Positions 35,439 through 44,716 of a stretch of DNA of 64,000 bases are shown here, one piece after another (the first letter of the stretch is position 1; every line of letters begins with the position of its first letter). The translations under genes and the position numbers were made by a program. A model generated the notes under the pieces. That model was not told where the DNA came from. It worked only from the letters and a program-made list of their open reading frames with translations, and searched no databases. The stretch covers positions 21,054 to 85,053 of the forward strand of contig CABUHO010000008.1 of assembly GCA_902491395.1 (NCBI GenBank), given 5' to 3'. The stretch is from an uncultured Collinsella sp. Its GTDB lineage: Bacteria; Actinomycetota; Coriobacteriia; Coriobacteriales; Coriobacteriaceae.

Positions 35439-35463
35439 CCAAAAAGGGACAGGTTTATTTTGG
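35439..35463. repeat. 25-bp palindromic repeat between sngB and sngC
   Basis: It begins CCAAAAAGGGACAGG and ends TTATTTTGG. The exact reverse complement lies at 63837-63861, and both copies are followed by CAGGTTTT on the plus strand. Confidence 0.7.
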
Positions 35464-35550
35464 CAGGTTTTATCTGGGCAAACGTTGAAGCAGTAATGCA
35501 GCAAGCCGTTGCCAGCCGCGTTGAGAGATTCGTTGTTGAAAGGAGGCCCC

Positions 35551-37995
35551 GTGAACGCCTTTGACCGCTATGCCCCGTTTATCCAAGACTTCATCTACTC
35601 CCACGATTGGGAGAGCTTGCGCTCTATCCAGGTTGCGGCGGCAGATGCCATCTTCAACACGCAGGACAATGTGCTCCTGACGGCATCAACGGCTTCCGGC
35701 AAAACCGAGGCGGCCTTCTTTCCCATCCTGACCGAGTTTTGGGAGAACCCGCCCGCAAGCGTGGGCGCCCTCTACATTGGCCCCCTCAAGGCGCTCATCA
35801 ACGACCAATTCGTCCGCCTCAACGACCTATGCGAAGAAGCCGATATCCCCGTCTGGCACTGGCATGGCGATGTCTCGCAATCACACAAGGCCAAACTCAT
35901 CAAAAAACCGAGCGGCATCCTACAGATTACGCCCGAGTCGCTCGAGGCGCTCCTGATCCATAAACACATGGCGATCCCGCGCATGTTTTGCGACCTGCGC
36001 TACGTCGTCATCGACGAGGTCCACTCGCTCATGCGCGGCGACCGTGGCGGGCAGACGCTCTGCCTTATCGAGCGACTCTCGCGCATGGCCGGCGTACAGC
36101 CTCGCCGCATTGGCCTTTCGGCTACCATCGGCGACCCCGAGCGCACGGGCGCTTTTCTCTCACAGGGAACGGGACGCGACTGCGTTATCCCCCGCTTTGA
36201 AGAACCGCGCCGCGTGTGGCGCATCTCCATGGAGCACTTCTACAACTCGGGTCCCCAGGCACAGCAGCGGGGATTCATGGGCACAGGTCCACAGGAAGCT
36301 GAGGTGCTCGCATGCGAGCGCATTGAGACGGCGGCGCCCGCGGCGCTGCCCGCATCCGGACAAGACATGTGCCACAGCGGACAGCTTACACAGGAAGAAC
36401 ACCGTCAACGTCGTGAGCAGGCGCGGGGCAAGGCCGCTCCCAAAGACCGTCGCACTTCCTCGGCCCCCGAGGGCGAAGTCGACATCCCACGAGCGACCGA
36501 GCAGGCGCTTCTCAACCCCACCGACACGGCGCCCGACAACGCCGACCCCGGCATGGGCTATATCTTTGAGCATACGCGCGGCCGCAAATGCCTGGTCTTT
36601 GCCAACTCGCGCGAGGAGGCAGAGGCCGTGTGCTCCATGCTGCGCAGCTACTGCGAGAGCCGGCACGAGCCCGACCGTTTTCTCATCCATCACGGCAATC
36701 TTTCGGCATCGCTACGCGAGACGGCCGAGGAGCTCATGCGCGACGAGGAGCAGACGCAGACAACCGTCACCACCTCTACGTTGGAGCTCGGTATCGATAT
36801 CGGCCGCCTGGAGCGCGCCTTCCAGATTGACGCGCCGTTTACCGTCAGCTCCTTTTTGCAACGCATGGGGCGCACAGGCCGTCGCGATCTTCCGCCCGAG
36901 ATGTGGTTTGTCATGCGCGAGGAAGAGCCCGAGCCGCGCACGATGATGCCCGAAACCATTCCCTGGAAGCTCCTGCAGGGTATCGCGCTCGTACAACTCT
37001 ATCGCGAGGAAAAGTGGGTCGAGCCACCCGAGCTCGATCGTCTCCCCTACAGCCTGCTCTATCACCAGACTATGTCGACCCTCGCCAGCACCGGCGAGCT
37101 CACGCCGGCCGAACTTGCCCAGCGCGTGCTCACGCTCAGCTATTTCCACCGTGTTTCGGCAGACGACTACCGTGTGCTGCTACGTCACCTCATTAAGATC
37201 GACCATATCCAGGTCACCGAAGGTGGCGGGCTCATCGTGGGCCTCGCGGGCGAGCGCATCATCAATAACTTTAAGTTCTACGCCGTGTTCCAGGAAAACG
37301 AGGAGTTTACCGTTCGCAGCGAATCGGCCGAGCTGGGCACGATCGTTAATCCGCCCCCGCCCGGTGAGCGCATCGCCATCGCCGGACACTGCTGGATTGT
37401 CGAGGAAGTGGACTGGAAGCGCCACACTGTCTTTGCCACGCAGGTCAAGGGCCGGGTGCCGGCCTACTTTGGCGACTGCCCCGGCGACATTAACACGCAT
37501 GTGCTCGAGCGCATGCGCCAAGCGCTCACTGAGCACGCGACATATCCGTACCTTATGGGTAACGCACGGGCCCGCTTGGCGCAGGCTCGTCATACGGCCG
37601 AGATTTCGGGGGCGGGAACCAAGCCGCTCATTAACCTGGGCGGCGATACCTGGGCGCTCTTCCCCTGGCTGGGCAGCTACGCCTTTTTGGCGCTCGAGCG
37701 CATGCTCAAGATTAAATGTGCCGCGGAGCTGGGCCTTCGCGGGCTCGATCCGTCACGCCCGTACTTTATGCAGTTTAAGATGAAGGCCGACGAGGAGACG
37801 TTCTTTGAGGTGCTCGCCGACGAGGCCGAGAAGGACTTCGATCCCATCGAGCTCGTCTATCCTGGCGAGGTGCCTTACTTTGACCGCTACGACGAGTTTG
37901 TTCCCGAAGAGCTCGTGCGCAAGGGCTTTGCCGAAGGCGTGCTCGACATCGAGGGTATGAAGCAGCGCGTTCTCGGCTGGCGCGACCACGCCTAA
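35551..37995 (+). CDS. sngC: DEAD/DEAH-box Lhr-like helicase, Shango-type SngC
   Basis: 814 aa from a GTG with AAAGGAGG upstream. SF2 motifs: TASTASGKTE at 44-53, DEVH at 155-158, SAT at 190-192, then an unusually long, charged insert (about residues 240-330), TSTLELGID, and motif VI QRMGRTGRRD near 440. The C-terminal half resembles the Lhr winged-helix/beta-barrel core (GERIINNFKFYAVF, then EEVDWKRHTVFATQVKGR). It is separated from sngB by 116 nt containing a palindromic repeat, which may have been inserted within the operon. Expected to translocate on or unwind nucleic acid in the defence complex. Confidence 0.87.
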   Translation: MNAFDRYAPFIQDFIYSHDWESLRSIQVAAADAIFNTQDNVLLTASTASGKTEAAFFPILTEFWENPPASVGALYIGPLKALINDQFVRLNDLCEEADIPVWHWHGDVSQSHKAKLIKKPSGILQITPESLEALLIHKHMAIPRMFCDLRYVVIDEVHSLMRGDRGGQTLCLIERLSRMAGVQPRRIGLSATIGDPERTGAFLSQGTGRDCVIPRFEEPRRVWRISMEHFYNSGPQAQQRGFMGTGPQEAEVLACERIETAAPAALPASGQDMCHSGQLTQEEHRQRREQARGKAAPKDRRTSSAPEGEVDIPRATEQALLNPTDTAPDNADPGMGYIFEHTRGRKCLVFANSREEAEAVCSMLRSYCESRHEPDRFLIHHGNLSASLRETAEELMRDEEQTQTTVTTSTLELGIDIGRLERAFQIDAPFTVSSFLQRMGRTGRRDLPPEMWFVMREEEPEPRTMMPETIPWKLLQGIALVQLYREEKWVEPPELDRLPYSLLYHQTMSTLASTGELTPAELAQRVLTLSYFHRVSADDYRVLLRHLIKIDHIQVTEGGGLIVGLAGERIINNFKFYAVFQENEEFTVRSESAELGTIVNPPPPGERIAIAGHCWIVEEVDWKRHTVFATQVKGRVPAYFGDCPGDINTHVLERMRQALTEHATYPYLMGNARARLAQARHTAEISGAGTKPLINLGGDTWALFPWLGSYAFLALERMLKIKCAAELGLRGLDPSRPYFMQFKMKADEETFFEVLADEAEKDFDPIELVYPGEVPYFDRYDEFVPEELVRKGFAEGVLDIEGMKQRVLGWRDHA

Positions 37996-38021
37996 GACCA
38001 GTCTTTTTGGGACGGGGAGAC

Positions 38022-38900
38022 TTACTTGTCGTGAAGGACGGTGCCGAGGAAGTCGGTGTCGAAGGGCACGGCTTCGGCAAAGGCGTAGTCGCCGTCGCTG
38101 GCGATGAGCAGGTAGTTTTCCTCGCCGCCGAACTTCGCATCGCCACATGGGACCACCCAGGCGTGGACGAATACCTCGAGTGCCGTGGCAGCGCAGTCGC
38201 GAAGGAACGTCACATCGCTCCCCTCGTTTGCGCTCACAATATTGGCCACGTAGATACCCCCGGGGTTCAGGCTGCCTCGCACCAGGCGCAGCGCCTCAAC
38301 CGTCGCCAGCTCGCGAACGGGCTCGGCACCGCCAAAGCAATCGCTCACGACCACGTCGTAGCGACGATGACCCACGCTCGTCACACCCAGATACGAGCGA
38401 GCCTCGGCGGTAATCACCCGCAGGCGGTCGCCCACCGCGCGCTCCAGCTCGTCCAGGTAGAACCAACGGCGCGCCAAGCGCGTTATCTCTCCGTCATACT
38501 CGATGACGTCCATGCGCAGGCCCTCGTGCGACACCAGCGCATATTTGGGATAGGCAAACCCGCCGCCACCTAGCATAAGCATACGGCTGATACCGTGACC
38601 ATAAGCGTCGCGCATCGCATCCTCGGCCTCAAACACGTCGTCAAACGCGCGATAGTACGCAAAGACGGGCTCCGCCCAGCGCTCGCCAACGTAGCTCGCG
38701 CTTTGGTAGACGCCGCCTTGCACCAATACGCGGACTTCGTCGCCGCCCTCATCGTGCACGCGCTTCACACGTGCCAGCCCATTGCGGGTCCTCGCGACCT
38801 GCAGACAGGCAGCACGAACAGCGACAGCGGCCGCACCAAGCGCCGCGGCTCCCAGAGCAACGCCGGCAACGACGCCGGCAGAAACACTCGGCTTGTTCAT
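38022..38900 (-). CDS. Spermidine synthase-like methyltransferase-fold protein, membrane-anchored
   Basis: 292 aa. One N-terminal hydrophobic segment (about residues 9-31) is followed by a polyamine-synthase-like Rossmann fold (RMLMLGGGGFAYPKYAL, then DVIEYDGEITRLARRWF, then YDVVVSDCFGG). True spermidine synthases have no such anchor, and the substrate residues cannot be confirmed, so the activity is unknown; many such proteins are orphan methyltransferase-like. Its ATG directly follows the Elp3 stop with no gap, so the two form an operon. Confidence 0.75.
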   Translation of the reverse strand: MNKPSVSAGVVAGVALGAAALGAAAVAVRAACLQVARTRNGLARVKRVHDEGGDEVRVLVQGGVYQSASYVGERWAEPVFAYYRAFDDVFEAEDAMRDAYGHGISRMLMLGGGGFAYPKYALVSHEGLRMDVIEYDGEITRLARRWFYLDELERAVGDRLRVITAEARSYLGVTSVGHRRYDVVVSDCFGGAEPVRELATVEALRLVRGSLNPGGIYVANIVSANEGSDVTFLRDCAATALEVFVHAWVVPCGDAKFGGEENYLLIASDGDYAFAEAVPFDTDFLGTVLHDK

Positions 38901-40808
38901 CTAGAGCTCCTTTTGCAGATAAAGGCCATGGTCATAAAATCCAAGATGGCGATAGTACTCGCGCGTACCGATCGCGCTGATCACGTTGATGCGCGCATAG
39001 CCCGCGTCCCGCGCCATCTGGCACGCACGCTCCACCAGGGACCGCCCCAGTCCATGATGCTGAGCCGCCTGGCCTTGATCTCCCATGCGCGCCGCCATGC
39101 CGTACACGTGCACCTCGCGAATCATCGCCTCGTCCGGCGCCGTCGGCAACTCGTCCGCATGCGCGGCAACAAACGCGCGATCGGGCAGCGACAGGCGCAA
39201 AAAACCCGCGATTTTGCCCCGCGGCGTCACCCACTGCAAAAAGCGCTCGTGCGTCACCGGCGTCTCGTACGCCACGCCCTCGTCAAGGGTCAACTCGCCC
39301 AGGTCGGCGCCCGCCGTGCTAATCTCGCGATAGCGGATCTCACGCACCGTCGCACCGTCACCCCGAGCAGCCAGGCGGTTCTCGACGAGCTGACGCAGGT
39401 TGGGCTTCTTGTTGCCCACCATGATGTCATCGGAACTAAAGTCGCGAATCATGCGGCTGATGCGGCAGAACGCCGGCGTCACCACGATGTCATCGGCCAG
39501 CACATCGAGCAGTTCTTCCTCGGTATAGGGGCGCCACTCGCCGCGCTCGTAGCAGCCCACCAGGCGCGAGCCCTCGATGAGCGCACACGGGTAGACTTTG
39601 ACCTCGTCGGGCATAAAAGCCCCTTCGGTCATAAAGCGCTCGTAGTCGCGCTTGTCCCCCTCGGGTGTGGCGCCCAACAAGTTGAGCATAAAATGAGCGT
39701 GGATCTTAAAGCCAAACAGGCGCGCGAGCGAAAACGCCCGCTCGATCTGTGTCACCGAAATGCGGCGCTCGTTGATATCGAGTAGATGCTGGTCAAGGCT
39801 TTGGATGCCCATCTGTATCTTGGTGCAGCCCAGGCGGCGGATGAGCGTGAGCGCCTGCGGCGTTACGGCATCGGGGCGCGTCTCGATAACGAGTCCCACC
39901 ACGCGATGCTTCGCCGTCTCGTTAATGCGCTGCTGACGCTCGAGCTCCTCCATCGTTGCCGTCTGCCACTCGGTGACCTCGCCCCACGGCGTACCGGGGC
40001 CGTACAGACGACGCACCGCACGGTTATAGCCGCCCACGGCAGCATCCACACGCCCCTGCTCGTCGGCAACGCCGCTCGCAAGCTCAACCTCATCGGTCGC
40101 AATACCGGCAGCGCGATAGCGCTCGCGGCGCTCTGCTACCACAGGCGGCAGGGCATCGGCAGGAGCGTCATCGAGCAGACGCCCCGCCTCGGCACGGCTG
40201 ATGCCCGGACGCGCCAACATGGGGTTGGCCGCCACGCCCGCCACCGCATCATCATTGAGCGCACGGAAGAGCTCCGACGTAAACCATGCCTGATACCCTT
40301 GCGGATAGTCGCTCCAGGTACCGCCGAGCACGATGAGCTCAATCTTATCAGTCGCATGTCCCATCTGCGAAAGCGCCGTCAAACGGGCGCTCACCTGCAG
40401 ATACGGGTCGAAGCAGTTTTGCTCCGCACGGGCGCATGCCGGCTCGGCGTGCAGATAGCTCTTGGGCATGCGCAGGTCGTTGGGGCAAAACAGGCAATCG
40501 CCCGAACAGGGCCACGGCTTGGTGATGACGGTAATGGTCGCCACGCCCGAAGCCGTGCGACGAGGCTTCATGCGCAGCACCTGCAGCAGTCGACGTTCCA
40601 GCTCGGCATCGACATTCCACCCAGCCCAACGAGCCGGCTCCTCACGTTTTACCCGCTGGTAAAACGGCAGCAGTCGGCGCTTGGCCAGGTCTCGTTTGTC
40701 GGCACCCTCGCGGCGCGCCTCGGCATGTATCAGTTTGACGAGGGTCTTGTCGTCCACGGCCTCGCCACGACGCAGGACCTCGAGTATGTTCAAGATAATC
40801 TGTTCCAT
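38901..40808 (-). CDS. elp3: Elp3-like radical SAM / GNAT tRNA-modifying enzyme
   Basis: 635 aa. The radical-SAM cluster cysteines are C101, C105 and C108 (CSGDCLFC), with GCTKIQMGIQSLD and FKIHAHFMLNLLGATPEGD further on. A C-terminal GNAT acetyltransferase domain (about 500-635) ends in RINVISAIGTREYYRHLGFY. Elp3 adds the carboxymethyl group at C5 of wobble uridine in certain tRNAs. It acts without the other Elongator subunits in archaea and the few bacteria that have it. Wobble-U modification here is by family. The downstream SpeE-like gene is contiguous. Confidence 0.9.
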   Translation of the reverse strand: MEQIILNILEVLRRGEAVDDKTLVKLIHAEARREGADKRDLAKRRLLPFYQRVKREEPARWAGWNVDAELERRLLQVLRMKPRRTASGVATITVITKPWPCSGDCLFCPNDLRMPKSYLHAEPACARAEQNCFDPYLQVSARLTALSQMGHATDKIELIVLGGTWSDYPQGYQAWFTSELFRALNDDAVAGVAANPMLARPGISRAEAGRLLDDAPADALPPVVAERRERYRAAGIATDEVELASGVADEQGRVDAAVGGYNRAVRRLYGPGTPWGEVTEWQTATMEELERQQRINETAKHRVVGLVIETRPDAVTPQALTLIRRLGCTKIQMGIQSLDQHLLDINERRISVTQIERAFSLARLFGFKIHAHFMLNLLGATPEGDKRDYERFMTEGAFMPDEVKVYPCALIEGSRLVGCYERGEWRPYTEEELLDVLADDIVVTPAFCRISRMIRDFSSDDIMVGNKKPNLRQLVENRLAARGDGATVREIRYREISTAGADLGELTLDEGVAYETPVTHERFLQWVTPRGKIAGFLRLSLPDRAFVAAHADELPTAPDEAMIREVHVYGMAARMGDQGQAAQHHGLGRSLVERACQMARDAGYARINVISAIGTREYYRHLGFYDHGLYLQKEL

Positions 40809-40905
40809 GTCCCCATTGTAAAGGCAAAGGCGCCGGAGCCAACCTCAGCCCCGACGCTTCCATCAAAGAGCACGCCTATATGCAACGGTCTCCGAAAACC
40901 GCATG

Positions 40906-41802
40906 TCACTCCGAATCAAACGACATGTCGCCCGAACCGACCTTAAAACGATACGTGGCAGACTTATCACCGTTGTCGAATTCAAGATTCAATATGGTCT
41001 CGCCATCGTAGCCAAGCGGAAGGAAATCGCTCTCGAAGTCACCGCTGCCCACGGTAAGGCTCGCCTTAAAGCCCGTAGAGCTCGGAACCGTTATCTCCAC
41101 ATCGCCTGAGTCCACGCTTACGTCCATCGACTTCGCGGGGGCCTGGTAGAGCTCGAACGTCGCATCGCCCGAACCTACCTTGGCATTCAGGGCGTCGGTT
41201 ACAGTGCCCGCAAACTCAACGTCTCCCGAGTCCAACGTCAGGTTGAGGTCATGGCACGCAATGTCCGTGACCGTCAGGTCTCCCGATTCTACATTCGCTG
41301 TAATGCCCACCATGTTATCGGCAACTTCGCGCGGCAGTTCGACGGTTACCGTGCGGTCAATGGCGCGCTCGTCATCGCAATCGAACTGGCGAAGCTTGAG
41401 CGTAGAACCCTTAACCTCGGCCAGATTCTGGGTTGCCGCATCGTAAGCAGCTACTCCTTTTGCGACGCGGCCACTCTCGATGACACGTACCGGCCCGTCG
41501 GAAACGCATTTGATCTCAACCGTACCCGACGTCACATCCAAGTCAAGGGATGTGAACGCGTCGGCATCAAACGTTTCCTTCGAAAGCTGTTGAGGCCGAG
41601 CGGAATAGTTACCGCTATTCAAGGAATCGTCCTCGTCAAACGCATCGCCCATACCAGACAAGCCGGATACAACATCGTCGAAATCCCACGGTCCATCAAA
41701 ATGAATCAAAGTCCACGAAGTGCCGAAGACAAGTCCGATGATAAGCACAAACGCTCCGATGCCGACGCCCAAGCGCCTCTTAGACTCATGCGAGAGCTTC
41801 AT
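40906..41802 (-). CDS. DUF4097-family membrane-anchored beta-helix protein
   Basis: 298 aa. One TM segment near the N-terminus (residues 12-32) is followed by a repetitive beta domain with the recurring pattern ..V.SGDV.. (VESGDLTVTDI, LDSGDVEFAG, VGSGDATFEL, VDSGDVEITV, VGSGDFESD). This is the DUF4097 'putative adhesin' family often paired with PspC/LiaF-type stress sensors. The first of two tandem ATGs overlaps the TGA of the upstream regulator (ATGATGA), so the two are translationally coupled. It probably acts in a cell-envelope stress pathway (inference). Confidence 0.85.
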   Translation of the reverse strand: MKLSHESKRRLGVGIGAFVLIIGLVFGTSWTLIHFDGPWDFDDVVSGLSGMGDAFDEDDSLNSGNYSARPQQLSKETFDADAFTSLDLDVTSGTVEIKCVSDGPVRVIESGRVAKGVAAYDAATQNLAEVKGSTLKLRQFDCDDERAIDRTVTVELPREVADNMVGITANVESGDLTVTDIACHDLNLTLDSGDVEFAGTVTDALNAKVGSGDATFELYQAPAKSMDVSVDSGDVEITVPSSTGFKASLTVGSGDFESDFLPLGYDGETILNLEFDNGDKSATYRFKVGSGDMSFDSE

Positions 41803-42524
41803 CATTCACCACCTTCTTTGGCACTCGGCTCAGCGGTGGCCGCGGCAGCCATGTCAGCGTCAACCGCAGTGGAAACGTCCTCCCCCTTAGTCCTAGCGAC
41901 CGCCGGCGCCGGACCAACCTGAATATCCCCGCGCGCCCAATCGCCATCGAGCGCACGTGCCACCCAGTGATAGATGGGGATCGTAAAGAAAATCAGCGCG
42001 GCAAAGGGGCCGGCGCCAAACGAGAACATCAGCAAAAAGAACAGCAGCCAGCACACGGCCCAATACGGGAACGACTGGAACGGGCCCTTCACCGGAGTCG
42101 AGCCAACTGCGCCGCCACTCGTCACCTGCGCCGTAGCGGCATTGGCGGCTTGTGCACTCCAGCTTGCCGCTTGCGCCGCCTTGGCGGCGGCATCACTCGC
42201 CTGCGTTGCCGCCTCGGTAGCACGTGCCGCCGCCTCATGGGTACGGGCGCGCTCCGCTGCCTCGGCCTCGCGCTGACGGGCGCGGTCCTCGTTCTCAAAC
42301 TCGATATCGTCCTCGATCTCATCGCTCGGATTGAGGAGCTCGTCCAGGCTCACGCCATAGAGTTTTGCGAGCGAGATCAGGTTCTCGGTATCGGGCGAGC
42401 TCTCCGCGCGCTCCCATTTACTGACCGCCTGGCGCGACAGTCCCAGCTTTCGTGCAAGCCCTTCTTGGCTAAAACCCTTGCCGCGACGAAGGTCGGCGAG
42501 CCGCTGCGCAGTTTCTACATTCAT
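41802..42524 (-). CDS. XRE-type HTH regulator with C-terminal membrane segment
   Basis: 240 aa. An N-terminal helix-turn-helix (residues 5-60: LADLRRGKGFSQEGLARKLG, SRQAVSKWERAESSP) is followed by a long Ala/Glu/Gln-rich helix (about 75-140) and a hydrophobic region (about 150-195, two short TM helices). This is a membrane-tied transcription factor design. With the coupled DUF4097 protein it may form a sensor-regulator pair. ATG at 42524 follows AGGAGG. Confidence 0.85.
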   Translation of the reverse strand: MNVETAQRLADLRRGKGFSQEGLARKLGLSRQAVSKWERAESSPDTENLISLAKLYGVSLDELLNPSDEIEDDIEFENEDRARQREAEAAERARTHEAAARATEAATQASDAAAKAAQAASWSAQAANAATAQVTSGGAVGSTPVKGPFQSFPYWAVCWLLFFLLMFSFGAGPFAALIFFTIPIYHWVARALDGDWARGDIQVGPAPAVARTKGEDVSTAVDADMAAAATAEPSAKEGGE

Positions 42525-42791
42525 GGTTCCTCCTATATGATGCCAGCCGTGCCGCCGGACCGTTTTTGTTCTTAAGGCGCCTTGCACAGTTAAAAATCTA
42601 TCCGCCACCGCCAAAAGCATGCCACCTATTCTAGTGAGATTTTTGACAACCGGCGGTTGCGGGCACATATGAGCTGCGGAAATGTGTCCAAACAAAGCAA
42701 TGACCCGCAGCTCGGTTGTCCCCGTTGCAGCGTTAACGGTAGTATGGTCGTACTGTTTATTCCGCACCGCCAACGGAGGGAGTCCCGCGCC

Positions 42792-43664
42792 GTGAACCGC
42801 GATTTCGCCTCATCGCTCATCCAGCTCAACAATACGTTCTATCGCGAGCACTCCGCCTCCTTTTCCGATACACGCCAGGCTCCGTGGCCCGGCTGGGTGC
42901 GCACTATGGACATCGCACTCGGGCAGCTCGATGTAGCCACGATAGAGCATCCCGTCCGCGTCTTCGATCTTGCCTGCGGCAATATGCGATTCGAGAACTT
43001 TGCCGCCGGCGGCACGCTGGCTGCCAAGGGCGTCGACGGCGCGAGCCCCTCGGCAGATGCCAACTGCCCATTTGAGTTCTATGGTGTCGACTCGTGCCAG
43101 GACCTGGCCATAGATGCGCGCGGCCACGCCCTGCGCATCCCCAACCTGCACTTCCAGGAGCTCGATGTGCTCGATGCCCTCATGAAGCTCAACCCCGCCG
43201 AGACACCCGACGTGCTTTTCGACGCCCCGCTCGCCGACATCTCGGTCTGCTTTGGCTTTATGCACCACGTGCCGTCGTGCGAGTACCGCGTACGCGTGCT
43301 CGACGCCCTGGTGCGTCAGACGCGCCCGGGCGGCATCATCGCCATCAGCTTTTGGGAGTTTATGAACGACGAGCGCATGGCGCGCAAGGCCGTTCGAGCC
43401 GAAGCCCGCGCCGAGCTCACCCCGCCGTTTGAGGGTTACGATTCCGCGCAGTTTGAAGCCGGCGACCACCTCATTGGCTGGCAAAACGACCGCCACGCCT
43501 ACCGCTATTGTCATCACTTTGACGATCAACAGATCACCGACCTGGTGCGCGGCGTCCGAACGTTCTACAAGAGCGGCGAGGTCCCCGTGCGCGAGCTTGA
43601 GCGCTTCCATGCCGACGGTCGCAGCGGCGATCTCAACCGCTATGTGATCCTCAAGCGCCTGTAG
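42792..43664 (+). CDS. Class I SAM methyltransferase, Trm9/ALKBH8-like
   Basis: 290 aa from a GTG with GGAGGGAG upstream. SAM-binding motif FDLACGNMRF; later ISVCFGFMHHVPSCEYRVRV, RQTRPGGIIAISFWEF and YRYCHHFDDQQITDLV, a layout like eukaryotic Trm9, which methylates the carboxymethyl group of wobble uridine. An Elp3 gene lies 2 kb away on the other strand, and a tRNA methyltransferase (TrmB) follows. A role in tRNA wobble modification is attractive but unproven; other SAM-dependent substrates are possible. Confidence 0.75.
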   Translation: MNRDFASSLIQLNNTFYREHSASFSDTRQAPWPGWVRTMDIALGQLDVATIEHPVRVFDLACGNMRFENFAAGGTLAAKGVDGASPSADANCPFEFYGVDSCQDLAIDARGHALRIPNLHFQELDVLDALMKLNPAETPDVLFDAPLADISVCFGFMHHVPSCEYRVRVLDALVRQTRPGGIIAISFWEFMNDERMARKAVRAEARAELTPPFEGYDSAQFEAGDHLIGWQNDRHAYRYCHHFDDQQITDLVRGVRTFYKSGEVPVRELERFHADGRSGDLNRYVILKRL

Positions 43665-43777
43665 GCACCGACGACTCGCCGCCGAGCCACACCGCAACTT
43701 TCGGGCAAATCGCCCCCCCTCTAACCCATTACCGGAACGTGCAGCCACACGTTCCATACCTATGACCAAGGAGCCTC

Positions 43778-44617
43778 ATGGGAGCCGTCCACGTTCGCAC
43801 GCCTAAGAACTTTGTGCTCGAAGAGCGCCTGGAGCGCTACGCCGATGCGATTGAGACGAACCCCGAGGCCTATGCCGGAGATTGGCGCAAGTCTTGCGCA
43901 CCAGTTGGTGGCGCGTCCTTCACCCGCCTTCATCTAGATCTGGGCTGCGGCAAAGGCACCTATCTGGTTGAGCGAGCCCACTGCGAACCCGACACCCTCT
44001 TTATCGGCATGGACCAGGAGCCCATCTGCATCGCCTATGCCGCCCAGAAGATTTGCGAGCAGGAGCTGTCCAACGCACTCGTCCTGCCCCGAGGTGCCGC
44101 ATCGCTGCCGCAGCTGTTTGCCGCAGGCGAGCTCGATGCCATCTCCATCAACTTTCCCACGCCGCAGCCCAAGGCCAAGTACGCCAAAAAACGACTCGTC
44201 CATGTCGACCATCTGATGCTCTATCGCCCGCTCTTTGCAGCCGGCGCCACCGTCACACTGCGATCCGACAGTAAGCCATTGCGCGACTACGCCCTGGGGC
44301 AGTTTGCCGCGGCCGGCTACGACACGCTTTGGGTAAGCGACGACGTCCGCCGCGACCATCCCGAGCATCCCGAGACCGAGTACGAGCGCCGCACGCGCGA
44401 GATGGGTGCCGTCGTCTATGGCATTTGCGCCACACCCGGCACGCAGCCCAGCGATGAACAGCTCGCGGCGGGCCGAGCGCAGGAGCAAAGCCTTGCGTGC
44501 TACCTGCCCGAAAACCTCGATGAGCTCGCCTATGTACCCCTGGGCATGGAAGAGGCCGTTGAGAACTTTAAAAACCGCGCCCGCAAGGGCAAAAAGCGCC
44601 TGCCTCAGGAACGCTAG
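43778..44617 (+). CDS. trmB: tRNA (guanine-N7-)-methyltransferase
   Basis: 279 aa; makes m7G46 in tRNA. The core is LHLDLGCGKGTYLVERA, followed by FIGMDQEPICIAYAA and SINFPTPQPKAKYAKKRLVH (the family's substrate loop; the usual FPDPWPK is FPTPQPK here). The protein is longer than E. coli TrmB (about 240 aa), with an extended N-terminus and a basic C-terminus (RARKGKKRLPQER). The ATG follows AAGGAG. It reads in the same direction as the Trm9-like gene, 113 nt apart. Confidence 0.88.
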   Translation: MGAVHVRTPKNFVLEERLERYADAIETNPEAYAGDWRKSCAPVGGASFTRLHLDLGCGKGTYLVERAHCEPDTLFIGMDQEPICIAYAAQKICEQELSNALVLPRGAASLPQLFAAGELDAISINFPTPQPKAKYAKKRLVHVDHLMLYRPLFAAGATVTLRSDSKPLRDYALGQFAAAGYDTLWVSDDVRRDHPEHPETEYERRTREMGAVVYGICATPGTQPSDEQLAAGRAQEQSLACYLPENLDELAYVPLGMEEAVENFKNRARKGKKRLPQER

Positions 44618-44716
44618 TACCGCGCGCCCATTTCCTGCATTTTCTTGCCTGCGAACGCATCGATGCGACGCTACGCCATAATAGTTGGCGGACAAACGGC
44701 GAGAGAAAGCAGCCAC

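Noticed and set aside
32383..37995. BREX system
   Set aside because: The ATPase belongs to the BrxC/BrxD superfamily, but pglX, pglZ, brxA, brxB and brxC are absent and the TerB gene fits Shango.
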